A stretch of 64,000 bases of DNA from CAVRUD01 sp963849635 (GCA_963849635.1 CAWKIA010000032.1:232617-296616); one strand, 5' to 3'. Shown: positions 1 through 10,136, numbered from the stretch's first letter. Numbers and translations are program-made. Notes: generated by a model not told the origin, from the sequence alone.

Positions 1-1226
1 TGGTGACCTCGGCGAGCTTGATGCACCACTCGGCGTGGGCGCGGCTTGTCTTATCCAGCTCGCCGCTGGCATCGAGTTGTTCCCGCGCGAAAGCCCTGAC
101 CGTTTCGAGCATCGCGTAGCGTGGCGCGCCCGGATGGTCGAGCCGGCGCAGGAGACTCGCGTCCACCAACGCCGTTACGCCATCGACGGGATCGGCGGTC
201 CCGTCCGTCGGTCCCGTGACCGTCTCAACTGCCGTCAGGGGGAACCCTCCGACGAATACGCCCAGGCGGCGGAACAGCGCCTTGTCGTGAGGCGGCAGCA
301 GGTCGTAACTCCAGGCGATGGTGTCGCGCATCGTGCGTTGCCGGTCGTGGAGGTCCCTGGCGCCCCGGTCAGCAACCGCAGCCGGTCATCCAGGCGCGCC
401 AGGATGACCTCGGGCGGCAGGGAGCGGACCCGGTCGGCGGCCAACTCAATCGCCAGAGGCAGACCATCCAGGCGACGGACGATGTCGGAGATGACTTGCG
501 CGTTTGCGGCGGTAGAGGGAAGCCTGGATCGGCGGCACTCGCCCTTTGGACAAAGAGCTCGATCGCGCCGTACGTGGCGATGTGCGTGGGGTCGTTGGTT
601 GCGTTCGCGTTTGGGATAGGGAGCGGCGCAACGGGGACGACGTGTTCGCCGGAGAGGCGGAGCACGACCCGGCTGGTCGCCAGGATGGTTAGATTCGGGC
701 AGGAAGGCAGGAGGCGGGAGAGCGATGGGCCGGCGTCCACCACCTGCTCCAGGTTGTCGAGAACGAGCAACATGCGGCGCTCGGCGATGATGTCCGCCAG
801 TTGGTCGACCGGCGATTCGGTGACGACCGCACGTGGTTCAAGCGACTGAATGATCGTCGGGATCACGAGCGCCGGATCGAGGATTGCCTGGAGCGTAACC
901 AGGCAGCGCCCACTGGGGAACGCGCTGTCCATGTTCGAGGCGACAGCAAGGGCAAGGCTCGTCTTGCCGACTCCGCCGGGACCGATCAGGGTGATCAGCC
1001 GCGTTCCACGCGCAATCAGTGCCGCGACGGCATCGACGTCGGCGGTGCGCCCAACGAGGGGAGTGAGCGGAGCCGGAAGCGGCGCGCCAAATCGGCCCCG
1101 ATCGCGGATCGGTGCTGAGGGCACGGTATGGTGAGGATCGGGCGTCGTGTTGGCCACGGGCTCGTCCTGTCGCGACGGCAGGTTGAAAGAGGGTTCATGA
1201 TCGGCGGTTGCTGCGACGGCCGTCAA
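1..1226 (-). pseudogene. NB-ARC/LuxR-type ATPase regulator, frameshifted and cut by window edge
   Basis: The N-terminal part (start at 1226) carries a P-loop, GPGGVGKTSLALAVA, around residues 82-96, then a Walker B-like stretch LLVLDNLEQV and the NB-ARC style segment LTILATSRVVLRLSGE. This matches the signal-transduction ATPase domain found in large LuxR/AfsR-type transcriptional regulators of Chloroflexota and Actinobacteria. After about position 520 the reading moves to a second frame (LAADRVRSLPPEVILARLDD) and near 370 to a third, which stays open to the window edge (DTIAWSYDLLPP, then ETVRAFAREQL). At least two indels are therefore needed to restore one protein. No C-terminal helix-turn-helix is visible because the gene leaves the window. 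It lies just downstream of the hypothetical gene ending at 1312, in the same direction. Confidence 0.75.
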
Positions 1227-1311
1227 GTCGGGCGGCGCTCGTGATACTTCTCTTCACCTCGTCCCGTTCGCCCCGCCGCCACCGGACGATGAAGCGAGAT
1301 GCGAGTTCTGC

Positions 1312-2091
1312 TCAGGCGGCGACGACGGCGAGGGGCTCGAAGGTGGCATTAGCGAGGTGTTCGCCGGCCTGGGCGGGCTCGAAGCCGCGGATGCGCCACC
1401 GTTCGGTGGGGGTGATTAGAGTCCAGGATGTCTCGTCGTCAGCCGACACAGCGGTGATCGCTCGGCAATTAAGGGTCATGCAAAAACGCTGGATCGCGTC
1501 CAGCGTCCGGGCATCTCCGGTGACCGCGGCCTCGAGCGGATCGTCCCGGAGAACCACGGAGAGGATCATCGGGAACTCGTGGTCCGGCTCCTCGAACCGG
1601 GCGACCGCGACCCGTACTTCCGGCCGAGCCCAACGATCGTCCTCGCCCCAATCCGGCGTGACGGCGACCGCCTCGACTGGCAACGCAAAGACCTCCGCCC
1701 AGGCCCGCTGGACGTCCACTTCCGGCACGATCCGATCGACAGAGAGATGGTTCCACATCATCGGTCTGAACCCTTGCTGCATGGCGCTACGGACGACCGG
1801 GCGTGCCGCAGAACGTTCTTCGGACCCGACATTGTGCATCCTCGCGAGGATCTGCTCGGCCCGGTCCGTAAAGCCGAATGTCCGGTAGACGCCGAGGGCC
1901 GCGATACGCCCCCCGGTTGAGCTGGACAAATCCGTCTCCCCTGATCGGGAAGCCAGGGTCCCAGACGATTCCAGCCCGTAGACGCGCCCGTTAACAGTAT
2001 AGCGATCACCCTGCCGGATGGCCTCGCCTCGGTTGATCGCGACAACATCGCGCCGCCACATCCACCTGGGGCAAGATGACCGTGTTGACAT
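1312..2091 (-). CDS. Hypothetical protein
   Basis: I do not recognise this protein. The reading frame is open from 2208, but the first 40 residues are Arg-rich and look non-coding, so starts at 2091 or 2061 are preferred. The downstream part is acidic and well balanced (for example WAEVFALPVEAVAVTPDWGE, and DAIQRFCMTLNCRAITAVSA), with typical codon use. There is no signal peptide or membrane segment. It sits between gamma-glutamyltransferase and the NB-ARC ATPase gene, all on the minus strand, so co-transcription is possible. Function unknown. Confidence 0.5.
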   Translation of the reverse strand: MSTRSSCPRWMWRRDVVAINRGEAIRQGDRYTVNGRVYGLESSGTLASRSGETDLSSSTGGRIAALGVYRTFGFTDRAEQILARMHNVGSEERSAARPVVRSAMQQGFRPMMWNHLSVDRIVPEVDVQRAWAEVFALPVEAVAVTPDWGEDDRWARPEVRVAVARFEEPDHEFPMILSVVLRDDPLEAAVTGDARTLDAIQRFCMTLNCRAITAVSADDETSWTLITPTERWRIRGFEPAQAGEHLANATFEPLAVVAA

Positions 2092-2207
2092 CCTTCGGAT
2101 GCGATTCTGACCTATCCGGTTGAAGTAATGCCGATCTGCCGGCCGCCGGGCGAGGATCGGCGGCCGGTTGCGCGATCGGGCGTCGTCCGGTTCGGAATTG
2201 CCTTCCA

Positions 2208-3879
2208 CTAGTACCCGGCGACGGTGCAGCCTGGGCGACGGACTTCGGTGGAGCCGTGGAGGAGACCGGTAGCGGGGTTGCGGGCGATGAGCTGGACGGA
2301 GGAGCCGGCGGACCAGGGGGCGCCGAGGGTGACCGGGTGGCCGTAGGACTGGAGTTCGGCGACGACGTCGGGGTGGGCGCGGGATTCAAGGGTGATGGTG
2401 GGGTCTTCGACGGCGAGCTGGTGGCCGATGGTGAAGCGTGGCGTTTCCTGGGCGCGTTGGACGTCCAGGCCGAAGTCGAGCAGGTTGGTCAGGATCTGCA
2501 GATTCGTCTGGACCTGCCACTGGGCGCCGGGCGTACCGCCGACGAAGACGGGCTGGCCGTCCTTTTGGACCAGCCAGGGGTTGAGGGTGTGGACCGGGCG
2601 CTTGCCGGGGGCGAGGCAATTGGGGTGGCCGTCCTCCAGATTGAAGCCGAGGAGGCGGCTGTTCATCAGGACACCCGTCTCGCCCAGGATGACGCCGGAG
2701 CCGGTGAAGAGGCTGTGGATGTAGGAAACGGTCGTGCCGGAGGCGTCGGCGGCGCAGAGGTAGGTGGTGTCAGGCTGGCGCTGCTGGGGCAGGGAAGCGG
2801 GCATGGCGCGGCGCGGATCGATCTTGGCGGCCTGCTCGGCGGCGTGCTCCTTGGAGAGGAGTTTTTCCAGGGGCATCTCGACGAAGGCGGGATCGCCGAT
2901 GTAGCGGTCCTTATCGGCGACGGCCAGCTTGAGGGCCTCGACCATGTAGTGGATGTGCTGGGCGCTGCCCTGGCCGAAGGAGGCGAGGTCGACGTTCTCG
3001 AGGATGTTGAGGGCCAGCAGGACGATGATGCCCTGGGAGACGGGCGGCTGTTCGTGGACGGTGTAGCCTCGGTAGTCGATCGCGAGGGGGGCGATCTCGT
3101 CGGTCTTGTGATTGGCAAAGTCTTCGAGGGCGAAGAGGCCGCCGTACGTGGTTGATGCCGCCACCATCTGGGTTGCCAATTCGCCGCCGTAGAAGGCGTC
3201 GCGGCCGCCATCGGCGATCCGGTTGAGGGAACGGGCGAGGCCGGGCTGGCGGAGGATGCCGCCGATGGGCGGGATCTCGCCGTTGGGAAGGAAGACGGCG
3301 GCGGCGTCCGGATTCTTGGCGTAGACGGGGGCCTGCTTCTTGAGACTGGCGTGGAGACTGGCGGTTACGGGAACGCCGTGCTCGGCGTACCAGGCGCCTG
3401 CTTCGAGGAGCTCGCCGAGGGGAAGGGTGCCGAAGCGATCGGCGGCATAGGCCCAGGCGCTGGGGGTGCCGGGGACGGTCGAGGTGCGCAGCCCCTTCTC
3501 GGGGAAGCCGCCGGCGGCGCGGTAGTCCCTCGGCGGTGGCGGCGAGCGGGGCGGCGCCGCTGCCATTGAGCGCGATCACCTCGTTGCCGCCCTCGCGGTT
3601 CGGGCGGCTGATGAGCATGAAGGTGTCGCCGCCGAGGTGGCCATTCCAGGGCTCGACCGTCGTCATGACGGCGGCGGCGGCGATGGCGGCATCGACTGCG
3701 TTGCCGCCTCGGCGCAGGATCTCGACGCCGGCCTGGGCGGCGAAGTGGTTGGCGGCGGCGACCATGCCGCGGTGGGCCATGAGGAGATCGCGGGGCGGGC
3801 CGTCGTCCCGGACTTCGGTCGTCGTGGCGCGCTGGTCCTGGGTCACGATGGCGTCGCGAGTGCGGGTAGTGGTGGACAT
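2208..3879 (-). pseudogene. Gamma-glutamyltransferase family protein (one frameshift)
   Basis: Two overlapping frames rebuild a gamma-glutamyltransferase (gamma-glutamyl-transfer from glutathione-like substrates, N-terminal nucleophile hydrolase) of about 556 residues. The N-terminal part has the family block GGNAVDAAIAAAAVMTTVEP near residue 58; the second part has the autoprocessing site DTTYLCAADASG near residue 370, where the first Thr of the pair becomes the nucleophile, and the oxyanion block TGSGVILGETGVLMNSRL. The break is at 3527-3529: removing one base from the CCC run restores AEDYRAAGGFPEKGL. The start at 3879 follows an AAGGAG ribosome site at 9 bases. No signal peptide, so it may be a cytoplasmic GGT homologue. 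The single homopolymer indel may be a sequencing error. Confidence 0.85.
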
Positions 3880-3894
3880 AGTGGTGGTCTCCTT

Positions 3895-4137
3895 CTGGCG
3901 TCTGGCGTCCGGGACACCAGTTCGCCACTAGCCAACCCTGTAGGCTGTCATCCCGAGCTTGTCGAGGGATCTCGAAGGGCGTCGTGCCCCTAGGAAGCAC
4001 CGGCGTTCGAGAAAACGGCACCGTGCTCTTGGAGACGGCGGCACCATCGTCGCGCCATCCCTCTAGATCCCTCGACAAGCTCGGGATGACAAGGAGGGTC
4101 GGGGCGACATCGTCTCGCCGGACGCCGGACGCCGGAG
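3895..4137. repeat. R1 composite inverted repeat, copy a
   Basis: Inner arms of about 33 bases (3946-3979 and 4059-4091) are inverted copies built around GAGCTTGTCGAGGGATC. They enclose an 80-base core containing CGAGAAAACGGCACCGTG. Outside the arms lie short tandem runs of GGCGTCT/GGCGTCC on the left and CCGGACG on the right. The same architecture recurs near 24.1, 28.0 and 29.9-31.3 kb. Non-coding, between the GGT start and the ctaAB stop. Confidence 0.8.
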
Positions 4138-4165
4138 CGCGATGCCGGACACCTTCGGCGTGATC

Positions 4166-6148
4166 CTACCCGAGGAGGAGCCGATCCGCGACCATGGCGG
4201 AGAAGAGGGCGGCGAGGTACCAGAGCGATTGGAAGAAGAGGCTGCGGGCGAGTTTTTTGCTCGGGGTGCGGTAGAGGCGGATGGCGGTGCCGAGGAAGAG
4301 GGCGTTGAGAGCGACGGCGATGATTCCGTAAACCCAGCTCAGGCCAAGGGGGACGAGGGCGAGGCAGACGGCCGCGAGGATGACCGAGTAGATGAGGATC
4401 TGCTTGCGGGTTTCGGCCTCGCCTTTGACAACCGGCAGCATCGGGACGTGGACCCGGCCGTATTCGCCCTGCTTGAGGAGGGCCAGGGCCCAGAAGTGGG
4501 GCGGGGTCCAGCAGAAGATGATCAGGAAGAGCATCCAGGCCATCACCGAGAGGTCGTTGGTGACGGCGGCCCAACCGACGAGGGGCGGCACCGCTCCGGC
4601 GGCCCCACCGATGACGATGTTCTGGGGGGTCGTCCGCTTGAGCCACTTGGTGTAGACCAGGACGTAGAAGAGGTTGCCAGCGAGGGAGAGACCGGCTGCG
4701 AGCGGGTTGACCAGCCAGGCGAGTTCGACCACGGCCAGGACGGTGAGGGTCAATCCGAAGAGGAGGGCGCTGTCGGGGGAGATCGCGCCGGAGGCGGTGC
4801 CGCGGTGTTTTGTCCGTGGCATGATCGCGTCGATATCGCGGTCGATGTAGCAGTTGAGGGCGTTGGCGCCGCCGGCCGCCAGGGTACCGCCAAGCAGGGT
4901 GGCGAGGACGAGCCAGAGGTCGGGGACGCCGTTGGCGGCGACCGGCATCGCCGCGGCGGTGGTGAAGAGCAGCAGGGAGAGGATGTTCGGCTTCGTCAGG
5001 GCGACGTAGCCGGGGACCGCCGCCCACCAGCGGCGCAGGTCCGCCAGCGTGACGACGAAGAGAGTCGGATAGGGCATAGGCGGGAAGAGGGCGGCGGCAC
5101 CGCTCCCGCTCACGCGCAGGTCGGACGCCGGCGAGCGATCAGCCGGCGCATCCAACTCCGCAAATCGGCTCACCGCCAGCCTCGGTATCGCACCGCCCCA
5201 AATCCAGGCCGCCTTCCTTGCATCCCGGCCTCCAGCCGTGATCCTTCCCGTCTCCCCGCCTTCCCGCCTTCCCGCCTCAAATGCGCGGCGGGTGACGATC
5301 ACGATTGAGACGGTCATGGCCCAGAGGAGGGCGGCAAGGCCGAGATGGACGCCGCCGAGCCAGGGGGAGTCGAGGTCTGTCGTGACGTAGAGGGCACCGA
5401 CGAGGCTCTGGAGCAGGATGACGGCGCAGGCGGCGAATGCCAACCCCTGCACGAAGGGAGAGGCGCCCCGGCGGACGGCGGCGACGGCGATCAGGCCGAC
5501 CGTGACCATGCCGATCAGGGCAACGCCCCGATGGGAAAGGTTCAGCCACGTGCCGCTATCGGCGCTGTCAGGGAGAACGCGGCCTTCCTGGCAGAGAGGC
5601 CAGGCGGTGCAGGCCAGGGTCGCTCCAGACGAGGAGGTCGCGGCTCCGGAGAGGATCAGGACGAGGACAACGGCGGCGGCGAGCTGGGCGATGCCGAGGA
5701 AGCCGCGGTCCCGGTGGTCCGGGCCGCTGACGCGGAGGGCGCCGGCCTGGGTCAGCCAGAGCGGCCCGCCCCGGTCGAGGGCGACGAAGTAGGCGGTCAG
5801 CATCGTCGCGGCGGCGCAGAGTAGGGCGGCGGCGAGGGAGGCTGTGGCAACTCCTGCCGGGAAATCTCGCCCTTCGGCGATAGCTCCGAGGCCAATCTGA
5901 ATTGCGACCAGGCCGACCGCGACCCAGGACGTGGTCCGGGTACGGCGGCTGACACCGGCCACTAGCGTGGCCCCGATGGCGACCGCGAGGACGGTCGCGA
6001 CCGTGATGAGGGCTCCGACCCGATGCAGCGTCTCCACGACCCAGGGAGCATCGAGCCGGCTGTCGGTGATCCGGCTGACGCCGCTGAGGACGATCAGGGC
6101 ATAGGACGCGGCGGCGGCGATGAGGGCGAGCCGGAAGAGCCTGATCAT
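4166..6148 (-). CDS. Fused heme A synthase / protoheme IX farnesyltransferase (CtaA-CtaB)
   Basis: One 660-residue membrane protein joins both enzymes that make heme A for cytochrome c oxidase. Residues 1-287 are CtaA/COX15: eight predicted helices with His in LHRVGAL, LSHRGVAL and GGVHLGL as heme ligands and the loop cysteine pair CTAWPLCQEG. Residues about 360-660 are CtaB/COX10, a UbiA prenyltransferase with NCYIDRDIDAIMPRTKHR (the NxxxDxxxD metal-diphosphate site) and the second loop YTKWLKR. CtaB converts protoheme to heme O, CtaA converts heme O to heme A. The linker contains a GGCGGGAA-repeat insertion (5244-5278) encoding GRREGGETGR. The start at 6148 was chosen because the open frame further upstream overlaps the DUF3592 gene and is not conserved. 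No oxidase subunits are nearby. Confidence 0.92.
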   Translation of the reverse strand: MIRLFRLALIAAAASYALIVLSGVSRITDSRLDAPWVVETLHRVGALITVATVLAVAIGATLVAGVSRRTRTTSWVAVGLVAIQIGLGAIAEGRDFPAGVATASLAAALLCAAATMLTAYFVALDRGGPLWLTQAGALRVSGPDHRDRGFLGIAQLAAAVVLVLILSGAATSSSGATLACTAWPLCQEGRVLPDSADSGTWLNLSHRGVALIGMVTVGLIAVAAVRRGASPFVQGLAFAACAVILLQSLVGALYVTTDLDSPWLGGVHLGLAALLWAMTVSIVIVTRRAFEAGRREGGETGRITAGGRDARKAAWIWGGAIPRLAVSRFAELDAPADRSPASDLRVSGSGAAALFPPMPYPTLFVVTLADLRRWWAAVPGYVALTKPNILSLLLFTTAAAMPVAANGVPDLWLVLATLLGGTLAAGGANALNCYIDRDIDAIMPRTKHRGTASGAISPDSALLFGLTLTVLAVVELAWLVNPLAAGLSLAGNLFYVLVYTKWLKRTTPQNIVIGGAAGAVPPLVGWAAVTNDLSVMAWMLFLIIFCWTPPHFWALALLKQGEYGRVHVPMLPVVKGEAETRKQILIYSVILAAVCLALVPLGLSWVYGIIAVALNALFLGTAIRLYRTPSKKLARSLFFQSLWYLAALFSAMVADRLLLG

Positions 6149-6400
6149 AGTCCTCACTGGTGTAGGAACGGCGCTCAGTGTTCGGGTGCACGGGTCGATG
6201 CCGGTCGATTTTACCCGCTGACGGGGTATTGCGCCGCCGATACGCCCATTTGCCGTGGCGGAGCGGTGCATGGCTACCGGGTTTGGGCGGGCGAGTTCCG
6301 GGCAGGAAGTTTCCGGGAAGACCGGGGTTGCATCCTGATGCCAGAACAGATCGACCGGCAGCACACGCCAACGCAATTTCCACGAGAGGTCATCGTCGCC

Positions 6401-6940
6401 ATGTTGCAGTTCAGATTCAACAAACAAGGGGGATCGATCGCCGGCCTCCTCGTGCTCGGGATCGTGTTTACGATCGTCGGCGGTGTTATGGGCTTCGTCG
6501 GATTCGACAACTACCGCGACGGGAAAGAGACCGAAAGCTGGTCCGCGACCAGCGGTCGCGTCCTCTCGTCCACCATCGATGAGCACACCAGAACCGAGCG
6601 CCGGAATGGCCGGAGGCACACCGAGACGACCTACACCCCGATTGTTCACTACGAATACACGGTTGATGGCGTTCGCTACGAGGGGGACGACATCCGCGCC
6701 GACGATCGCGCCGGCAACTTCTCTTGGGCCAATAACCTTGTAGTTCGGTACCCGGTCGACGCCGAAACGACTGTCTACTACGACCCGAATAAGCCGCAGG
6801 ATGCCGTTCTGATCCAGGGATCGGACACGACCCAGGTCTACCTCTTCGGAGGCATCGGCGGGGTCTTTGGGGTGATCGGCCTGGGCGCGCTTGGCTTCCT
6901 CGGGATCTTCGTCCGGCGCCTGAGTCGTGGCTATCTCTAA
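6401..6940 (+). CDS. DUF3592-type membrane protein
   Basis: A 179-residue protein with a helix at residues 12-32 (SIAGLLVLGIVFTIVGGVMG), an extracytoplasmic domain of about 100 residues, and a second helix near the C-terminus (GGIGGVFGVIGLGALGFLGI). The middle has the DUF3592 pattern: WSATSGRVLSS, YTPIVHYEYTVDGVRYEGD, VYYDPNKPQDAVL. The family has no assigned function. The start ATG at 6401 gives the N-terminus directly before the first helix; an upstream in-frame ATG at 6338 would add a short hydrophilic leader. It is divergent from ctaAB and alone in its direction until 7089. Confidence 0.8.
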   Translation: MLQFRFNKQGGSIAGLLVLGIVFTIVGGVMGFVGFDNYRDGKETESWSATSGRVLSSTIDEHTRTERRNGRRHTETTYTPIVHYEYTVDGVRYEGDDIRADDRAGNFSWANNLVVRYPVDAETTVYYDPNKPQDAVLIQGSDTTQVYLFGGIGGVFGVIGLGALGFLGIFVRRLSRGYL

Positions 6941-7088
6941 CCCAGCCAACCCAGCAGTCTCATTGCGCAGAGCCGGGCCACCAACTCTACGGCAACCGAT
7001 TCACCGATGACGCATACGAATGTGTCCAGGCATGTGCCGGGGCCCACCATACCGGGACTAACCCGGAACGCGGCGTGAGGAGTTGCCG

Positions 7089-7832
7089 ATGTTCGAGCGG
7101 CGGAATGGAACAAGCGGTGCCAGAGAATCTGATATAGAGACGGGCTCGGCCCTGGGTGACTGGCGCTGGCCCCTGTGGGGCGCTGCCGCAGGCATCCTTG
7201 GAGCAATCGGCCATCTCTTTTCGATGCAGGCTCCGAGTAAGGAAGAGGTTCTGAGCGGCGCGGGCGTCATCGATGCGCTGGAGCGCGGGCCATACCACGT
7301 CGGGATCGTCAGCGGCCTGGCGGGCGTCTTCTGCCTACTGGTCTTTGCGGCCGGAATGCGGCGATGGGCAACCAGCGTTGCCCCGAACAGCCTCGCAGCC
7401 GGCGCCCTCCATCTGGCCCTGACCGCCAGCGCCGGGGCGATGATGCTGGCCTACGGCTTCAAGGGTGCCCTGGCCGTCTACCTGCCAAATGGCATGGACG
7501 AAGGGACCTTCCCCAAGGAGAGCCTGCTCACCTTCTTCATGTTCGACGACTTCAGCGCCTTCATCTCCTGGTGGGGGGTGGCGATGGCCACCGGCGCGAT
7601 CGCCTGGCTCGCCCTTCGTGAACGTCACCTGCCGCTGTGGATCGGAATCGTCGCCGCGCTGTTCGCCTTGGTACCGGTGGGATTCGTGACGATCACCGGC
7701 CTGCCGGGCTTCCCGGGAGTCATCGATCCCTTCGGTCTGGTGATCATCAGCGGCGGATTGGCATTCACGTTCTGGAAGCAGACATCCGCGAAATCAGTCG
7801 TCGCTCCCGCGAAGGCTGCTCTCGCATCGTAA
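7089..7832 (+). CDS. Multi-pass membrane protein of unknown function
   Basis: A 247-residue protein with about six hydrophobic helices (for example WGAAAGILGAIGHLF, VGIVSGLAGVFCLLVFAAGM, LPLWIGIVAALFALVPVGFV and FGLVIISGGLAFTFW). The ATG at 7089 is preceded by GAGGAG at 7077-7082; a TTG two codons earlier is a weaker choice. I do not recognise the family; the layout resembles DUF4386-like integral membrane proteins but no diagnostic motif is visible. It ends shortly before a clear intrinsic terminator. Confidence 0.7.
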   Translation: MFERRNGTSGARESDIETGSALGDWRWPLWGAAAGILGAIGHLFSMQAPSKEEVLSGAGVIDALERGPYHVGIVSGLAGVFCLLVFAAGMRRWATSVAPNSLAAGALHLALTASAGAMMLAYGFKGALAVYLPNGMDEGTFPKESLLTFFMFDDFSAFISWWGVAMATGAIAWLALRERHLPLWIGIVAALFALVPVGFVTITGLPGFPGVIDPFGLVIISGGLAFTFWKQTSAKSVVAPAKAALAS

Positions 7833-7878
7833 GGCGCCATCGAACCCAAGCTGAACATATAGGTGTATCGATCCCAAG

Positions 7879-7920
7879 CGACGGGGTCCTTGAATGATCA
7901 GGGACCCCGTCGGTCTTTGT
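7879..7920 (+). terminator. Intrinsic terminator after the 7089 membrane gene
   Basis: Perfect 11-bp stem (7879-7889 with 7902-7912, CGACGGGGTCC / GGACCCCGTCG) with a 12-base loop, followed by GTCTTTGT. It is 46 bases past the stop codon. Confidence 0.75.
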
Positions 7921-7976
7921 AGTCAGTCCCGCAGGGACTTCCGTCACTCAGCCCGGGACTTCGAGTCCCGGGCGAC
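7921..7976. repeat. R2 repeat, copy a
   Basis: About 55 bases with the pattern AGTCCCGCAGGGACTTCCGT, then AGCCCGGGACTTCGAG, then TCCCGGGC, i.e. two nested hairpins. Related copies, partly on the other strand, occur at 29335, 42894 and 46262. Between it and mntH (7977-8074) nothing is recognised. Confidence 0.65.
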
Positions 7977-8074
7977 AGCGGATGCGCGACAACCATTTCG
8001 AAGAGCGCCTTATGCCCGTGCCGGGGCTGGGAACGTACCGATCCGACCCATCGCGGTGACTTGGCCAGCGCAAC

Positions 8075-9412
8075 CTAATCCCCGAAGAACGTCTGGAACA
8101 ACAGAAAGATGTTGAGGCTCACGATCACGGCGACGACCACCGTGGCGACCACCGTTGTCGGTCGGCGGTTGACCAACTCCCCCATCAGATCGCGCCGGCT
8201 TGTAAACATCACAAGCGGGATGAGGGCGAAGGGGATACCGAACGAGAGCACCACCTGGCTAATCACCAGGGTGCGGGTGGCGTCCACGCCCAACGCGATC
8301 ACGATCAAGGCGGGGAGCATCGTCACGAGCCGCCGGATCCAGATGGGAATCTTGCGCTCCAGGAAGCCCTGCATAATGACTTGCCCCGCCATCGTCCCCA
8401 CCGCGGACGACGCAAGCCCCGAAGCAAGCAACGAGATCGCGAAGATGGTGCTGGCGGATCCTCCGAGCAGCGGGGTCAGCGTCCGGTGGGCCTCCAGGAT
8501 AATGTCGTCGGCCTCCGTTATGTCCCGGCCGCGACTCCAAAACGTCGCAGCCGCCATCATCAACATGGCGGCATTCACCAGCCCGGCTATCCCCATGGCA
8601 ATAAAGATATCGATGAGCTCGAACCGGAAGAGTCGCCGCGCTTGCGATGCATTGCTGACAACCACCCGGTCCTGGGTTAGCGCCGAGTGGAGGTAGATCA
8701 CGTGGGGCATCACCGTGGCCCCCAGGATTCCAGTGGCGAGTAACACGCTCTCCGACCCAGCGAATCGCGGTTTCACGACGGCGTTCGCCGCCGCCTCGAA
8801 ATCGGGCCGCCCCAACACGGTTTCGATCAGGTAGCACAGACCGATCACCGCAACGAAGACACCAATCACGGCTTCGAGGGGCCGGAACCCGTATCGCTGA
8901 AGCGCCAGGATCGCAAACGTCGCGACCCCGGTCACCAGACCTGCCGCCAGGAGTGGGATATCGAAGAGGAGATTCATGCCGACAGCCGCACCCAGAAACT
9001 CCGCCAGGTCGGTTGCCATGGCGACCACCTCCGCGATGCCCCAAAGGACCCACGTCACTCGCCGGGGAAATTGGGCGCGAATGGTTTCTGGCAGGTTCCG
9101 GCCGGTGGCAATGCCGAGCTTGGCGGAGAGCGCCTGGATCAACATCGCCATCAGATTGGAGACGATGATGACCCAGACGAGCATGTAGCCGAACTGGGCG
9201 CCGCCCTGGATGTTGGTGGCGAAGTTGCCTGGATCGACGTACGCCACGCATGCGATGAACGCCGGTCCGAGGAACGGCAACAGACGGGTCCAACGGCCCT
9301 TGTCGCTTGTTCCGCTCAAAACCGCTGTGGCCGCAGTCAAGGTCGCGGAGTCTCCGGCGCTGCCGACTGCCGATTCAGCGTGGCGCCGAGGACTCGATCT
9401 TGACGGTTGCAA
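8075..9412 (-). CDS. mntH: NRAMP-family Mn2+/Fe2+ transporter
   Basis: A 445-residue proton-coupled divalent metal importer of the inner membrane. Helix 1 has the metal-binding motif DPGNFATN (residues about 61-68) and helix 6 has MPHVIYLHS, the two signatures of the NRAMP family; about eleven hydrophobic segments follow the family plan. The N-terminal 40 residues are hydrophilic and Ser/Arg-rich. The gene is the only one in its direction here, with an HxlR gene upstream transcribed the same way after 286 bases (9413-9698) in which I see no gene, no Mn riboswitch fold and no obvious MntR box. Confidence 0.93.
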   Translation of the reverse strand: MQPSRSSPRRHAESAVGSAGDSATLTAATAVLSGTSDKGRWTRLLPFLGPAFIACVAYVDPGNFATNIQGGAQFGYMLVWVIIVSNLMAMLIQALSAKLGIATGRNLPETIRAQFPRRVTWVLWGIAEVVAMATDLAEFLGAAVGMNLLFDIPLLAAGLVTGVATFAILALQRYGFRPLEAVIGVFVAVIGLCYLIETVLGRPDFEAAANAVVKPRFAGSESVLLATGILGATVMPHVIYLHSALTQDRVVVSNASQARRLFRFELIDIFIAMGIAGLVNAAMLMMAAATFWSRGRDITEADDIILEAHRTLTPLLGGSASTIFAISLLASGLASSAVGTMAGQVIMQGFLERKIPIWIRRLVTMLPALIVIALGVDATRTLVISQVVLSFGIPFALIPLVMFTSRRDLMGELVNRRPTTVVATVVVAVIVSLNIFLLFQTFFGD

Positions 9413-9698
9413 CCGAGTGATACCCCTTCCGCAGTGCCCGGGCGGGTGATTCGTGCAGTCGGATTATGCACAACGCACGCCACTCGAATGCCAGTGCCGA
9501 CCCATATTCCGGCATGACGACTACAGGGTCGAGGATAGCTTGACCGCTCGGGCTACCGTCTCTCAAAGCCGGGCAGCATGGCCTAGATCGTCACCATCCC
9601 ACAGGCTGGTTCGCCAGCTTGATTTTCACTGCTCAGCGATGAAAGCCTGCACATCGCCGCTGGAAGCGGATGCCGGTCCCGGAATCCCACTGGCGCGT

Positions 9699-10136
9699 TC
9701 AGGCCGCGCCGGCCATCCGTGGTTCCGTGTTCTCCGGCAACTGCTCCACCACCTCGCCATCGTATCGCTTGCGGGCGGCGAAGACTTCGCCGCGGTGGGC
9801 GATGGCCCATCGAACCAGGGGCTGGGTGGCGTCGAGGAGAGTTTGGCCGAGGGGGGTGAGGGTGTAGTCGACGCGTGGCGGGACCGTCGGGTAGACGGTG
9901 CGCTCGACCAGGCCGTTCTGCTCCAGTTGGCGCAGGGTGCGGGTCAGCATCCGCTGGCTGATCGGGCCGATATCGCGGCGTAGCTCCATGAAGCGGCGGG
10001 TGCCGCGCTCCAGAAGGACGATGACCAGCAGCGACCATTTGTCACCGATGAGGTCGAGAATCTGGCGCACCTCTTTGGACGTGTCGGTATCACACATGTC
10101 CCTGAGTGACTTTGCTGTGCCGTCTTCCATCCACAT
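9699..10136 (-). CDS. HxlR-family winged-helix regulator
   Basis: A 145-residue cytoplasmic DNA-binding protein. Pattern of the family: a Cys near the N-terminus (RDMCDTD), then VRQILDLIGDKWSLLVIVLL, the recognition region FMELRRDIGPISQRMLTRTL and the wing LVERTVYPTVPPRVDYTLTPLG. HxlR proteins often sense electrophiles or redox state through such a Cys. The start at 10136 (ATG, with a second ATG two codons in) gives the usual N-terminus. It is divergent from the YceI gene at 10221, which is its most likely target. Confidence 0.9.
   Translation of the reverse strand: MWMEDGTAKSLRDMCDTDTSKEVRQILDLIGDKWSLLVIVLLERGTRRFMELRRDIGPISQRMLTRTLRQLEQNGLVERTVYPTVPPRVDYTLTPLGQTLLDATQPLVRWAIAHRGEVFAARKRYDGEVVEQLPENTEPRMAGAA

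Noticed and set aside
4142..5308. 388-codon plus-strand frame rich in Glu and Asp
   Set aside because: Antisense of the ctaAB coding sequence; no homology-like motif or ribosome site.
9413..9698. Manganese riboswitch upstream of mntH
   Set aside because: I could not find the conserved yybP-ykoY loops; sequence shows no matching fold.
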